Positions 17,182 through 25,484 of a stretch of 46,544 bases of DNA are shown here, one piece after another. The notes beneath the pieces are model-generated. The model worked only from the letters and a program-made list of their open reading frames with translations, did not search any database and had not been told where the DNA came from. Every line of letters starts with the position of its first letter. Position 1 is the stretch's first letter. A program made the translations under genes and the position numbers. This DNA comes from an uncultured Lachnospiraceae bacterium (lineage in GTDB: Bacteria > Bacillota > Clostridia > Lachnospirales > Lachnospiraceae): NCBI GenBank assembly GCA_947626285.1, contig CANQRR010000027.1, positions 1 through 46,544 of the forward strand. Reading direction: 5' to 3'.

Positions 17182-17907
17182 TCATTCTTTGATCACCCGG
17201 TAGATCTCCGCGCGAAGCTCACCCTGCTCGTACAGCCACTCCCGCGTACGGTTCTGTTCCGTAACGGCAAATTCTCTGCGGATGCCCTCACCGGGCATAC
17301 CGAAGATCAGGATCCGGTCGGAGAGATAGATCGCCTCGTCCGTATCGTGCGTCACCAACAGGATCGTCTTCTTCAGACTGCCGCAGAGCTCCCGCAGCCA
17401 GTCCTGCATATCGCCGCGCGTGATCACATCCAGCGCCCCGAACGGCTCGTCGAGCAGATAAATATCCGCGTCGCACATCGCCGTGCGCAGAAACGCCGCA
17501 CGCTGCCGCATGCCGCCTGAGAGCTCAGACGGATACTTGTCCTCACAGCCCTCAAGGCCGAAACGCGCCATCTGCTCCCGCGCGCGCTCCCTGACCGCAT
17601 CCTTCTCATGATGAATTTCGCCGTAGAGGCAGACATTATCAAGGATCGTACGCCATGGGAACAGCAAATCATTCTGTGGCATATACGCAAACTGATGGTT
17701 CACACCATCCGTCTGCACGCCGTCGATCAATATCTGCCCGCCCTGCGGCTTCAGGATCCCGGCCAGCACGTTCAAAAGCGTCGATTTCCCGCAGCCGGAG
17801 GGACCGAGAATGCTGACAAACTCGCCCTCCTTCACCGCGAAGGAGAGATCCCTGAGGATCGTTTTATCCGTATAAGAGAAATTCAGGTCGTATACGCTCA
17901 GTTTCAT
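17182..17907 (-). CDS. thiZ: ABC transporter ATP-binding protein, thiamine-precursor uptake
   Basis: A 241-residue importer ATPase of the nitrate/taurine type with Walker A GPSGCGKS (35-42), YMPQNDLL Q-loop, signature LSGGM, LLDEPFGALD and the switch VTHD. ATG at 17907 (GGAGGG upstream) is preferred to a longer start. It is the last gene after a permease and a THI5-like binding protein, all downstream of a TPP riboswitch. The name rests on this context: such ThiXYZ systems import pyrimidine precursors of thiamine. Confidence 0.85.
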   Translation of the reverse strand: MKLSVYDLNFSYTDKTILRDLSFAVKEGEFVSILGPSGCGKSTLLNVLAGILKPQGGQILIDGVQTDGVNHQFAYMPQNDLLFPWRTILDNVCLYGEIHHEKDAVRERAREQMARFGLEGCEDKYPSELSGGMRQRAAFLRTAMCDADIYLLDEPFGALDVITRGDMQDWLRELCGSLKKTILLVTHDTDEAIYLSDRILIFGMPGEGIRREFAVTEQNRTREWLYEQGELRAEIYRVIKE

Positions 17908-18044
17908 TGCTGAATCCACCCTCCAGAATCCGGAACTTCTATTTCCATTACAGCGAAATACGGGAACAGAACTCACTCTCTTTTCTTATCCCTACAAGCG
18001 AGTGTACAAAAGCGAACCCATGGTCTCCCTGGCATGACTGCTTT

Positions 18045-19040
18045 TTACTGAGCCAGGAATTCGTTCGTATAGCACTCCGCCGCCGGGATCGCCTCGTCGA
18101 TCACGCCGTACTCCTGCAGGAAAGCGCTGTAGTTGTCCCAGACCTCGTCCTTCATCATGCCCCAGACGTCCGTGTCCTCCATGAATTTGTCCGCAAGGTA
18201 CTCCTGCGAGATCTTCAGCATCTCCAGATCGTAGTTCGGCGCGTACTTGGAAAGAATCTCCGCCGCCGCGTCCGGATCTGCGATCGTGTCCGCATAGCCC
18301 TTCTCCGTCGCGCGCAGGAACGCGGAAACCATCTCCGGATCCTCCTCGAGCACCGCGTTGCTCGCGATGATGATCGGCGTGTAGTAGTCCAGACGCTCGT
18401 CCAGATCGCGGCACGCCATATAGTTGATCTTCACGCCGTTCATCTCCGCCATCACAGAGTCCCACGCCTCAAAGAACCACATCAGATCGCAGCTCTTGCC
18501 GAGCGCCTCGAAACCGCTGCCGTCGGAGATCACCATGTTCAGCTTCGAGAAATCCTTACCTTCCTGCGTCATGCAAGCCTCGAGCACCGCCGACTCACCC
18601 GGACCGCCCCAGCCTGCGTAGGTCTTGCCCTCAAAATCCGCCGGGGACTCGATGCCGCTGTCCGCGAGGCTCACGAAACCGGAAGTGTTGTGCTGGATGA
18701 TCGTCGCGATCGCCTTGATCGGGAGCGGATCCTCCGCCGTGAGGGCGATCGTCACATCCTCCTGATAGCTGACGCCGAACGTGCCCTTCTGCTGCGCCAC
18801 GAGCGTCGCCGTCGCGCCGTCGGTCGGCTCGATGATCTCCACGTCCAGCCCCTCTTCCTCATAGTAACCCTTCTCCAGCGCCACATACATGCCCGTATGG
18901 TTCGTGTTCGGCACATAGTCCAGGATCACCGTCACCTTTTTGAGTTCTGCGCCCTCGTCCGCCGATACCGGCACCGCCATGCCAAGCGTCATCGATGCCG
19001 CCGCCACAAGGGCAATTCCCTTTTTCCATGTCTTGTTCAT
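18045..19040 (-). CDS. thiY: THI5/NMT1-like substrate-binding protein
   Basis: A 331-residue exported binding protein. Residues 1-27 form a signal peptide (MNKTWKKGIALVAAASMTLG...VSA) with no lipobox cysteine, unlike most Gram-positive binding proteins, so it may be anchored differently or released. The mature start VTVILDYVPNTNHTGMYVALEKGYY is the signature of NMT1/THI5 proteins that bind thiamine pyrimidines. ATG at 19040 has AGGAGGAG upstream. It sits between the permease and ATPase genes. A related transporter substrate cannot be excluded. Confidence 0.87.
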   Translation of the reverse strand: MNKTWKKGIALVAAASMTLGMAVPVSADEGAELKKVTVILDYVPNTNHTGMYVALEKGYYEEEGLDVEIIEPTDGATATLVAQQKGTFGVSYQEDVTIALTAEDPLPIKAIATIIQHNTSGFVSLADSGIESPADFEGKTYAGWGGPGESAVLEACMTQEGKDFSKLNMVISDGSGFEALGKSCDLMWFFEAWDSVMAEMNGVKINYMACRDLDERLDYYTPIIIASNAVLEEDPEMVSAFLRATEKGYADTIADPDAAAEILSKYAPNYDLEMLKISQEYLADKFMEDTDVWGMMKDEVWDNYSAFLQEYGVIDEAIPAAECYTNEFLAQ

Positions 19041-19279
19041 TTCTGTCTCCTCCTGCAATTTTCAATTTACATGCTGCCCTCCTCTTCCCCGCGAGGGCAT
19101 GCGGGCGGAAAGCCGCTTCTGATCATGATTCTCACGCGCCTTCCTTTTCCGACATACGCATGAATCTGAGCGCTCGATTCCTATTACATGCACATGCCTA
19201 TGCCGGCTGCCAGCTTTCTTATGTTCTCCGGCTGCCGGCTCTATGGAAATCCGTACGGGATTTACATCGCTGTGACTCT

Positions 19280-20041
19280 TCAGATTCTCGCGGTTCTTCT
19301 CCTCCGCGCCGGAAGCATGAGAAATCCGAACAGCTTCACCAATCCGTTCATCATCAGGCTCAGCAGAATGATCATCAGCACGCAGGCAAACACCTTGTCC
19401 AGCATATAACCGTTCTTTGCCCGGATCAGATAATAGCCGAGCCCGCTCTGCGAGGCGATCCACTCCCCGACCACCGCGCCGCTGATGCTGTAGGTCGCGG
19501 CCACCTTGAGGCCCGACAGCAGTGAGATGACCGCCGACGGGATCTTGACGATCCGATAAATCTGAAACTTCGAGCCGCCATAGGTGCGGACGAGATTCAG
19601 GTAACCCTCGTCCATCTCCCCCAGCCCGTCGCTGAAGCTGACGACGATCGGGAAGAAGCACATCAGCACGACTGTCAGAATCTTCGGCGCGTAGCCGAAT
19701 CCCATGTAGATGATAAAGATTGGCGCGAGCACGATGACCGGAACCGTCTGTGTCACGACCAGGATCGGATAAATGCTCTTCTTGAACGTCGGCATCGCGT
19801 CGATCAGGACGCCCATGAGAATACCGATCACAAACGAGATCGCCATGCCCGCGAGCGCCTCCATCACCGTCACGCCCGCGTGGCGCAAAAGCTCCGGCAG
19901 CTCTGTAAAAAACGTCGTCAGCATGTCGCTCGGCGCCGGCAGCACATACAGCGGGATCCCCGCCAGCTGTACCGCCAGTTCCCAGATAAGCAGCAAACCC
20001 AGGATCACAAAAATTGGGGCCGCTTTCGTAAGGTTCTTCAT
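19280..20041 (-). CDS. thiX: ABC transporter permease, thiamine-precursor uptake
   Basis: A 253-residue BPD-type permease with about six membrane helices and the ATPase-contact region in the second half (DEGYLNLVRTYGGSKFQIYRIVKIPSA). ATG at 20041 has GGAGGAG six bases upstream. It is the first coding gene after the TPP riboswitch and its terminator hairpin. The 240-base interval to the binding-protein gene holds no gene; it contains a GCCGGC-based inverted repeat near 19205-19240. Confidence 0.88.
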   Translation of the reverse strand: MKNLTKAAPIFVILGLLLIWELAVQLAGIPLYVLPAPSDMLTTFFTELPELLRHAGVTVMEALAGMAISFVIGILMGVLIDAMPTFKKSIYPILVVTQTVPVIVLAPIFIIYMGFGYAPKILTVVLMCFFPIVVSFSDGLGEMDEGYLNLVRTYGGSKFQIYRIVKIPSAVISLLSGLKVAATYSISGAVVGEWIASQSGLGYYLIRAKNGYMLDKVFACVLMIILLSLMMNGLVKLFGFLMLPARRRRTARI

Positions 20042-20084
20042 AATTGCTCCTCCTGGCACGGCTTCCGATCCGTGCCCCAACCGC

Positions 20085-20117
20085 GAAAAAGGCTGCCGAC
20101 AGAAATGCCGACAGCCT
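20085..20117 (-). terminator. Riboswitch-linked intrinsic terminator
   Basis: On the minus strand a 12-base-pair stem (AGGCTGTCGGCA with TGTCGGCAGCCT, two G-U pairs, four-base loop) is followed by TTTTT. It lies between the TPP aptamer and the permease ATG, so it is the likely expression platform that shuts transcription when TPP is bound. Confidence 0.85.
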
Positions 20118-20165
20118 GATATACTCACAAGAACCGCAAGAACTCAGTTGTTCCCGCGATCTGTT

Positions 20166-20250
20166 CCTATTTTCCTGCGCCAGCATTATCTGTATCAGGT
20201 TCGAAGGGTCAAAACCGTAAGGTTTACTCTCAGGCCCAAGGCCTCCCCGT
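20166..20250 (-). ncRNA. TPP riboswitch (THI element) aptamer
   Basis: Read on the minus strand, the conserved blocks occur in order: GGGGAGGCC near the start, CTGAGAG, ACCCTTCGAACCTGAT, ATAATGC, and GCGCAGGAA at the end. This is the THI-element consensus. It starts about a dozen bases after a promoter and is followed by an intrinsic terminator before the permease gene. TPP would reduce expression of the thiXYZ genes. Confidence 0.93.
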
Positions 20251-20261
20251 TTTCATACGCT

Positions 20262-20290
20262 ACTATACCACAGTCGTCTCCATAATACAA
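20262..20290 (-). promoter_or_regulatory. Promoter driving the TPP riboswitch and thiXYZ
   Basis: TTGTAT (20285-20290) and TATAGT (20262-20267), spacer 17 bases, on the minus strand, placing the transcript start just before the aptamer. Confidence 0.65.
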
Positions 20291-20306
20291 GACGAAAAAT
20301 TATATT

Positions 20307-20978
20307 CTATCTTTTGTCGAGCAGATTTGTCTTCCTTTCTCGTCCTTCCGGCAGCCCGTTCTTCTGCCCCCACAGGATCACCAGCGTGCCGTCCTTCACC
20401 TCGATATAGCTCTCCTGCCCGGTGAATTCATTGCTGACGCCGCGCGTGATATCGCAGGTGAGCGTCATATCGGTGAGCGAATACTTGAGGCCGCGCTCCC
20501 AGACACCCCTTGCAGGCTCGCTCAGACAGAACACCGAGATCATCCCCTGTGCCTGCGCGCCGAAGCAGATCCGCTCGTCCGTGATCGCTGTGATCACATT
20601 GCCGCCGCCGATCAGGTATGCCTCCACGCCCGCGCGCGACAGTCCCATCAGAAGCTGCAGGTTCGCGATCGTGTGATCCAGCCTTCCGCCAAGTCCTCCG
20701 TAGAGCATCATTCGCGTGCAGCCTTGCTCCTGCGCGTACGCCGCCGCGAGCGCCATGTCCGTGTCGTCCTTGATCGGCGAATGCCGAATGATGTGCTGAT
20801 GTTCCGGCGCGACTTCCAGCGAGTCGAAGTCACCGAGCAGCACATCCGGCTCGATTTCCATTTCCTTCAGATACGTATATCCGCCGTCCGCCGCGATCAC
20901 CAAATCGCCTTCGTCCGGTCTTTCCATCATTCCGTCGAAGCTGCCCGCCCCGACGATCACGCATGTTTTCCTGTCCAT
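20307..20978 (-). CDS. thiN: Thiamine pyrophosphokinase
   Basis: A 223-residue enzyme that converts thiamine to thiamine pyrophosphate. Family motifs are clear: DLVIAADGGYTYL (residues 25-37), LLGDFDS, the nucleotide/metal motif DDTDMALA, and GGLGGRLDHTIANLQLL. It is just upstream of the TPP riboswitch and transporter but outside the riboswitch's control. Together the locus imports thiamine precursors and makes the cofactor. It begins 25 bases after the DUF4160 gene. Confidence 0.93.
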   Translation of the reverse strand: MDRKTCVIVGAGSFDGMMERPDEGDLVIAADGGYTYLKEMEIEPDVLLGDFDSLEVAPEHQHIIRHSPIKDDTDMALAAAYAQEQGCTRMMLYGGLGGRLDHTIANLQLLMGLSRAGVEAYLIGGGNVITAITDERICFGAQAQGMISVFCLSEPARGVWERGLKYSLTDMTLTCDITRGVSNEFTGQESYIEVKDGTLVILWGQKNGLPEGRERKTNLLDKR

Positions 20979-21003
20979 CTGTATCTGTCCTCATCTTCGC
21001 CAC

Positions 21004-21291
21004 TCATTTTATCTCTTCTCCATAAAATCCATTTGTGCTGTATGCCGCCCATTTCAAATACATTTCCTGATAATTCTTTTTTATAAACTTTTGAATTTTA
21101 TGGAGTTCTCTATCATTTAGCTTACCTCTGTTCTGAACTACAGTATCCCCATCCGCTTTCACAAAAAATTTAGCAGAGCTCGATTCTGTCAATTCCCTGT
21201 CGCTGGCATGTACATGCATACATTCAATCGTGCAGAATGATGTAAAATACAAATAATAACCGGCAACCATATAGTCGTAATACTTTGGCAT
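21004..21291 (-). CDS. DUF4160-family protein
   Basis: A 95-residue protein. The N-terminus MPKYYDYMVAGYYLYFTS and the MHVHASDREL motif (HxH pattern) are characteristic of DUF4160, followed by SAKFFVKADGDTVVQ and a C-terminal helix. The ATG at 21291 has GGAGG six bases upstream and overlaps the preceding gene's stop, so it is the third gene of a three-gene cassette. DUF4160 genes often sit in toxin-antitoxin-like small cassettes; function is unproven. Confidence 0.8.
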   Translation of the reverse strand: MPKYYDYMVAGYYLYFTSFCTIECMHVHASDRELTESSSAKFFVKADGDTVVQNRGKLNDRELHKIQKFIKKNYQEMYLKWAAYSTNGFYGEEIK

Positions 21292-21292
21292 A

Positions 21293-21514
21293 TCAATCCT
21301 CCAGAAATTCTGCATTATTGTGTAAATACTCTTTTGCAATCCGAATTTCGATGTCATTCATACTGGTCTCGAGTACCTCGCCATTGCTGTCAAAAACAGT
21401 TGCCATATCTGGATTATTCAGATTTAAAACCCGCACAATCTCACCCTCTTTTGTAAAGGCATAACCGTTGATAATCATTCCTGCGTTTTCTGCTACTTTC
21501 ATACGATCAATCAT
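21293..21514 (-). CDS. Small conserved-looking protein, middle of the DUF4160 cassette
   Basis: A 73-residue protein (MIDRMKVAENAGMIINGYAFTKEGEIVRVLNL...) with a GAGG site before its ATG. It overlaps its neighbours at both ends: eight bases with the upstream gene, and its stop adjoins the DUF4160 start. I do not recognise a family. Overlaps and short length suggest a tightly co-expressed set. Confidence 0.7.
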   Translation of the reverse strand: MIDRMKVAENAGMIINGYAFTKEGEIVRVLNLNNPDMATVFDSNGEVLETSMNDIEIRIAKEYLHNNAEFLED

Positions 21515-21779
21515 ATTGAATCCTCACCTTCTTAATCGGTTTCAAAAAATCCTGCGGATCATAATACAGTTTTTCTAATATAGGGACTAAATCTATATAC
21601 TCTTCTTCGGCTTCCTGATTATGTGCGTACTTTGCCATGACGACCAAATATCCTGCATCCCATTTCTTTATCTGTGTGTACCTTTCCAAAGAATACGGTG
21701 CGCGGAATCGAATCACATATTTTCCATATTTAAAAATAGTATACGCATTGCTGCTACTCAAAATCGCCTCATCTGCCAT
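21507..21779 (-). CDS. Small protein, first gene of the DUF4160 cassette
   Basis: A 90-residue protein (MADEAILSSSNAYTIFKYGKYVIRFRAPYSLERYTQIKKWDAGYLVVMAKY...) with a good GGAGG site before the ATG at 21779. It overlaps the next gene. No family is recognised; a basic N-terminal half and acidic C-terminal half are evident. A segment with three small hairpins (21806-21863) lies just upstream. Confidence 0.7.
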   Translation of the reverse strand: MADEAILSSSNAYTIFKYGKYVIRFRAPYSLERYTQIKKWDAGYLVVMAKYAHNQEAEEEYIDLVPILEKLYYDPQDFLKPIKKVRIQYD

Positions 21780-21805
21780 ATGGTCTTCCTCCTTCCATAC
21801 CTTGT

Positions 21806-21863
21806 GAAACAGCGAAGCTGTTTCCCCATCCCAAAGGGATTTGAATTACGGGGTGCCCTAGGG
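21806..21863. repeat. Cluster of three short hairpins upstream of the DUF4160 cassette
   Basis: GAAACAGC-gaa-GCTGTTTC (21806-21824), ATCCC-aaa-GGGAT (21828-21840) and CCCTAGGG (21856-21863) follow each other in 58 bases. This density of hairpins resembles ends of IS200/IS605-type elements, but no transposase or TnpB gene is present. It could equally be a structured leader. Confidence 0.45.
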
Positions 21864-21919
21864 GTATGTTTAGGGGAATTTCAGCTTCATCCTCCGTTTA
21901 AGAGCACTCGTCATTGACA

Positions 21920-22411
21920 CTAAGCTATGCCGAATACACTTTTCGCGATCCTTCTGCCGCTCTCCGTCCGCATGGTCTTCTTGATAAAGTTCTCGATGTT
22001 CTCCCTGCTGTACCCGCTCTCTGCGGCGTTGACAAGATAATCTGCCTCAATCAGGATCTGGTAATCCAGTCCTTCTATGTTCTGCAGCGTATGGTGGTGG
22101 CTCACCAGATAGGCGACACGGTCTATCTGGTTTTTCGTCATCCCCGTATCCGCCAAAAATTCAGTCACCAGCGGACCGCCCTCTTCCTCCTGATATTTTC
22201 CGTTCGTATTGCCATACTTCTCACGGCAAAGCGGGCAGGCAATATCGTGCGTGATAGCGGCTACCTCGAGAATATACTGCGTGTCCCGATCCAGATTTTC
22301 CAGTTCTCCGATCGTCCTGGCGTACGCCCACACTTTCATAAAGTGCTCAATGTCATGAATGTTCCCGTCCGAAAAGTCGATCATTTTCTCAAGCAACTGC
22401 GCAATATTCAT
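21920..22411 (-). CDS. HD-domain phosphohydrolase
   Basis: A 163-residue protein with the HD metal-binding pattern: an early histidine in IHDIEHFMKVW, the central AAITHDIA doublet, and HHH in LVSHHHTLQ, with a later aspartate in EADYLV. Such single-domain proteins hydrolyse nucleotides or phosphoesters. It contains a CPLCREKYG segment right after the HD doublet that is unusual and could bind metal. Substrate unknown. GAGAGG precedes the ATG. Confidence 0.85.
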   Translation of the reverse strand: MNIAQLLEKMIDFSDGNIHDIEHFMKVWAYARTIGELENLDRDTQYILEVAAITHDIACPLCREKYGNTNGKYQEEEGGPLVTEFLADTGMTKNQIDRVAYLVSHHHTLQNIEGLDYQILIEADYLVNAAESGYSRENIENFIKKTMRTESGRRIAKSVFGIA

Positions 22412-22497
22412 GTTCTGTTCCTCTCACTACCGAATGTTGAATCAATTATAATCCGTAACTGTGCATAAATCAATGAGAATCGCTATCCTCAAATTCC

Positions 22498-22532
22498 AAA
22501 ACAAGCGCCCTGCACATTGCCGCAGAGCGCCT
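22498..22532 (-). terminator. Terminator of the decarboxylase operon
   Basis: An 11-pair stem (AGGCGCTCTGC with GCAGGGCGCTT, including wobble pairs) lies 25 bases after the operon's last gene and is followed by G and four Ts on the minus strand. Confidence 0.65.
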
Positions 22533-22556
22533 GTCTGAAATCATTTTTCGAAAATA

Positions 22557-23969
22557 TTATACCGGATACGCCTTGTTCTCGTTGTCCGCGACGGTCGGGT
22601 CTACCTTCTTCTCCTGTGCCTGACGGTACTTGAAGAAATCGGTCGCCACCTGCGGGAACAGCGCGTAGGACAGAACATCCTCCTCCTGCTCGGACCACTG
22701 TGCCATCTCGCCGCGCAGCGTGTCGAGCTCGTCCGGGATCAGGTCCGCCGGACGGCAGGTGATCACTTCCGCGTCGCCGATGCACTTCTTCTGGACTTCC
22801 GGATTGAACGGGTTCACCGTAGCGCCATACTTGCCGCTTAAGATATCCTTCGTCTCCTTCGTCACCATCTTGTAGCGCTCGCCCTGGATCACGTTCATGA
22901 CCGCCTGTGTGCCGACGATCTGCGAGGACGGCGTCACGAGAGGCGGCTCGCCGAGATCCTTTCTCACCTTCGGGACTTCCTCAAGCACATCGTAGTACTT
23001 GTCCTCCGCGTGCATATCCTTGAGCTGCGAGGTCAGGTTGGACAACATACCGCCCGGTACCTGGTACAGCAGCGTCTTGATGTTGACGCCCATGTTCTTC
23101 GGGTTGAGCAGACCGCTCTCCAGCGCCTCGTCGCGCATCGGACGGAAGTAGTCCGCGATCTCGTCGAGCAGCTTGGAATCAAAGCCGGTGTCGTACGGCG
23201 TGCCCTTGAAGGTCTCCACCATCACCTCGGTCGCCGGCTGCGACGTGCCAAGCGCGAACGGAGACATTGCCGTGTCGATGACGTCCACGCCCGCCTCGAC
23301 TGCCTTGAGGTAGGTCATGGAAGCGACGCCGGACGTATAATGCGTGTGCAGCTGAATCGGAAGGGAAACCGCTTCCTTCAGCGCAGTCACGAGCTCAGTC
23401 GCCTTGTACGGGACGAGCAGGCCCGCCATATCTTTGATACAGATCGAATTCGCACCCATATCCTCAATTCTCTTCGCGAGGTCGACCCAATACTCCATCG
23501 TGTACGCGTCGCCGAGCGTGTAGGACATTGCCACCTGCGCGTGCGCCTTCTCCTTGTTCGCAGCCGTGACCGCGGTCTGGAGATTGCGAATGTCATTCAG
23601 GCAGTCGAAGATACGGATGATATCGATGCCGTTTGCCACAGATTTCTGTACGAAGTATTCTACGACGTCATCTGCATACGGACGGTAACCTAGAATGTTC
23701 TGTCCGCGGAACAACATCTGCAGCTTCGTGTTCTTGAAGCCGTCGCGCAGCTTGCGCAGTCTCTCCCACGGATCTTCCTTCAGGAAACGCAGGGACGCGT
23801 CGAACGTAGCGCCGCCCCAGCACTCCACGGAATGATAGCCAACTTTATCCAGCTTCTCGACGATCGGCAGCATCTGCTCCGTCGACATTCTGGTCGCGAT
23901 CAGCGACTGATGCGCGTCACGAAGGATCGTCTCGGTAATTTTAATCGGTTTTTTGGTTTGTTCTGCCAT
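22557..23969 (-). CDS. Oxaloacetate decarboxylase/pyruvate carboxyltransferase subunit (OadA/PycB type)
   Basis: A 470-residue carboxyltransferase of the PYC/OADA class, which transfers CO2 between oxaloacetate/pyruvate and biotin. Motifs: ETILRDAHQS (13-22), CWGGATFD, MLFRGQN, KDMAG with the carbamylated-lysine position, and HTHYTSG. It lacks the biotin domain usually fused to the C-terminus; the carrier is the separate 124-residue protein in the same operon. AGGAGGT precedes the ATG. It is the last gene of a five-gene operon that also encodes an acyl-CoA carboxyltransferase, so it may work as the 5S-like half of a transcarboxylase or as part of a sodium pump. Confidence 0.92.
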   Translation of the reverse strand: MAEQTKKPIKITETILRDAHQSLIATRMSTEQMLPIVEKLDKVGYHSVECWGGATFDASLRFLKEDPWERLRKLRDGFKNTKLQMLFRGQNILGYRPYADDVVEYFVQKSVANGIDIIRIFDCLNDIRNLQTAVTAANKEKAHAQVAMSYTLGDAYTMEYWVDLAKRIEDMGANSICIKDMAGLLVPYKATELVTALKEAVSLPIQLHTHYTSGVASMTYLKAVEAGVDVIDTAMSPFALGTSQPATEVMVETFKGTPYDTGFDSKLLDEIADYFRPMRDEALESGLLNPKNMGVNIKTLLYQVPGGMLSNLTSQLKDMHAEDKYYDVLEEVPKVRKDLGEPPLVTPSSQIVGTQAVMNVIQGERYKMVTKETKDILSGKYGATVNPFNPEVQKKCIGDAEVITCRPADLIPDELDTLRGEMAQWSEQEEDVLSYALFPQVATDFFKYRQAQEKKVDPTVADNENKAYPV

Positions 23970-24214
23970 TTTATACCTCCTGTTTTACTCTCTATTCTCT
24001 CATAAGGAAGTTCCGCATGCCAGAGCTCAGCCTTCGCCTGTCGGCTCGCTCTCGCTAAGTCTGCGGAACGGCCTCGGTCTCGCGCTGTAACCTCGAACAA
24101 TGCTTCGCATTTTCCTCGGTCGCAGGGCATTCGCCTCTGCTCGTAAAGCATCCGTCAGACACTCTGTCCTGCAAGCAGTCCAATTGTCTTCGGCTGCTTT
24201 GTTTCAGCGCTCAT

Positions 24215-25372
24215 TTATACACCGAATATGGCCATAAACGTACCGGCCGCCACTGCTGTTCCTATAACGCCTGCCACGTTCGGACCCATCGCGTGCATCA
24301 GCAGGAAGTTCGTCGGATCCGCCTCCGCGCCGACCTTCTGGGACACACGGGCCGCCATCGGCACCGCGGACACGCCGGCCGAACCGATCAGCGGATTGAT
24401 CTTTCCGCCGGACAGTTTGCACATCAGCTTGCCGAACAGGACGCCGCCTGCCGTACCGAACGCAAACGCCACGAGACCGAGGATAACGATCTTGATCGTA
24501 TCAAGGTTCAGGAATGCCTCGGCGCTCGTCGTAGCGCCTACAGACGTGCCGAGCAGGATAACGACGATGTACATCATCGCGTTGCTCGCCGTCTCTGTGA
24601 GCTGTCTCACCACGCCGCTCTCACGGAACAGGTTGCCGAGCATCAGCATACCTACCAGCGGAGCCGTGGACGGAAGCAGCATACACACAACGATCGTAAT
24701 GATGATCGGGAACAGGATTTTCTCCAGCTTGGACACCGGGCGGAGCTGCTCCATCTTGATCTTGCGCTCCTGCTCCGTCGTCAGCAGCTTCATGATCGGA
24801 GGCTGGATGATCGGGACAAGCGACATATAAGAGTACGCCGCCACTGCGATCGGGCCCATCAGAGCCGTCTGGCTCAGTTTACCTGCGAGGAAGATCGAGG
24901 TCGGGCCGTCCGCGCCGCCGATGATGGAGATCGCCGCGGCCGCCTTGCCGTTGAATCCCATGAAGATTGCGAGGAAGTATGCCATATAAATACCGAGCTG
25001 CGCCGCCGCGCCGAGCAGGAAGCTCCTCGGGTTCGCGATCAGCGGGCCGAAGTCCGTCATCGCGCCGACGCCCATGAAGATCAGGGACGGAAGAATACTC
25101 CACTCGTCCATCAGGTAGAAATAATGGAGAAGGCCGCCCGCGTGCTCGATGCCGTTCACATCCGTATACGGCTGCGCCATGATATCCGGGTAGATATTGA
25201 CGAGAAGCATGCCGAATGCGATCGGAACGAGAAGCAGAGGCTCAAATCCATGCTTGATTGCCAAATACAGGAACACACAGGCCACCGCGATCATGACATA
25301 GTTGCCCCATGTCAGATTCAGGAACGCCGTCTGATCCAGCAGGTTGGACAATGTATTTGTAATGTAAGACAT
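24215..25372 (-). CDS. Sodium-translocating decarboxylase beta subunit (membrane pump)
   Basis: A 385-residue polytopic membrane protein, the OadB/MmdB/GcdB family that decarboxylates carboxybiotin and exports sodium. The conserved IIGGADGPTSIFLA (with the essential aspartate) and the later GSAGVSAVPMAARVSQ and LMHAMGPNVAGVIG are present. Length fits the shorter family members. The 245-base gap to the following gene contains an inverted repeat (GTTCCGCA at 24010 and TGCGGAAC at 24062) and no gene. GGGAGG precedes the ATG. Confidence 0.95.
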   Translation of the reverse strand: MSYITNTLSNLLDQTAFLNLTWGNYVMIAVACVFLYLAIKHGFEPLLLVPIAFGMLLVNIYPDIMAQPYTDVNGIEHAGGLLHYFYLMDEWSILPSLIFMGVGAMTDFGPLIANPRSFLLGAAAQLGIYMAYFLAIFMGFNGKAAAAISIIGGADGPTSIFLAGKLSQTALMGPIAVAAYSYMSLVPIIQPPIMKLLTTEQERKIKMEQLRPVSKLEKILFPIIITIVVCMLLPSTAPLVGMLMLGNLFRESGVVRQLTETASNAMMYIVVILLGTSVGATTSAEAFLNLDTIKIVILGLVAFAFGTAGGVLFGKLMCKLSGGKINPLIGSAGVSAVPMAARVSQKVGAEADPTNFLLMHAMGPNVAGVIGTAVAAGTFMAIFGV

Positions 25373-25484
25373 TTTTTAACCTCCCAGTTCGTATTCTCAG
25401 ACAATGCCTGCCAGCAGAACCTTTCATCGCCGCAGAACCACACCGCAAAAGCGCAGTTCCAAAGCTATGAACTGCTGCCGACGC

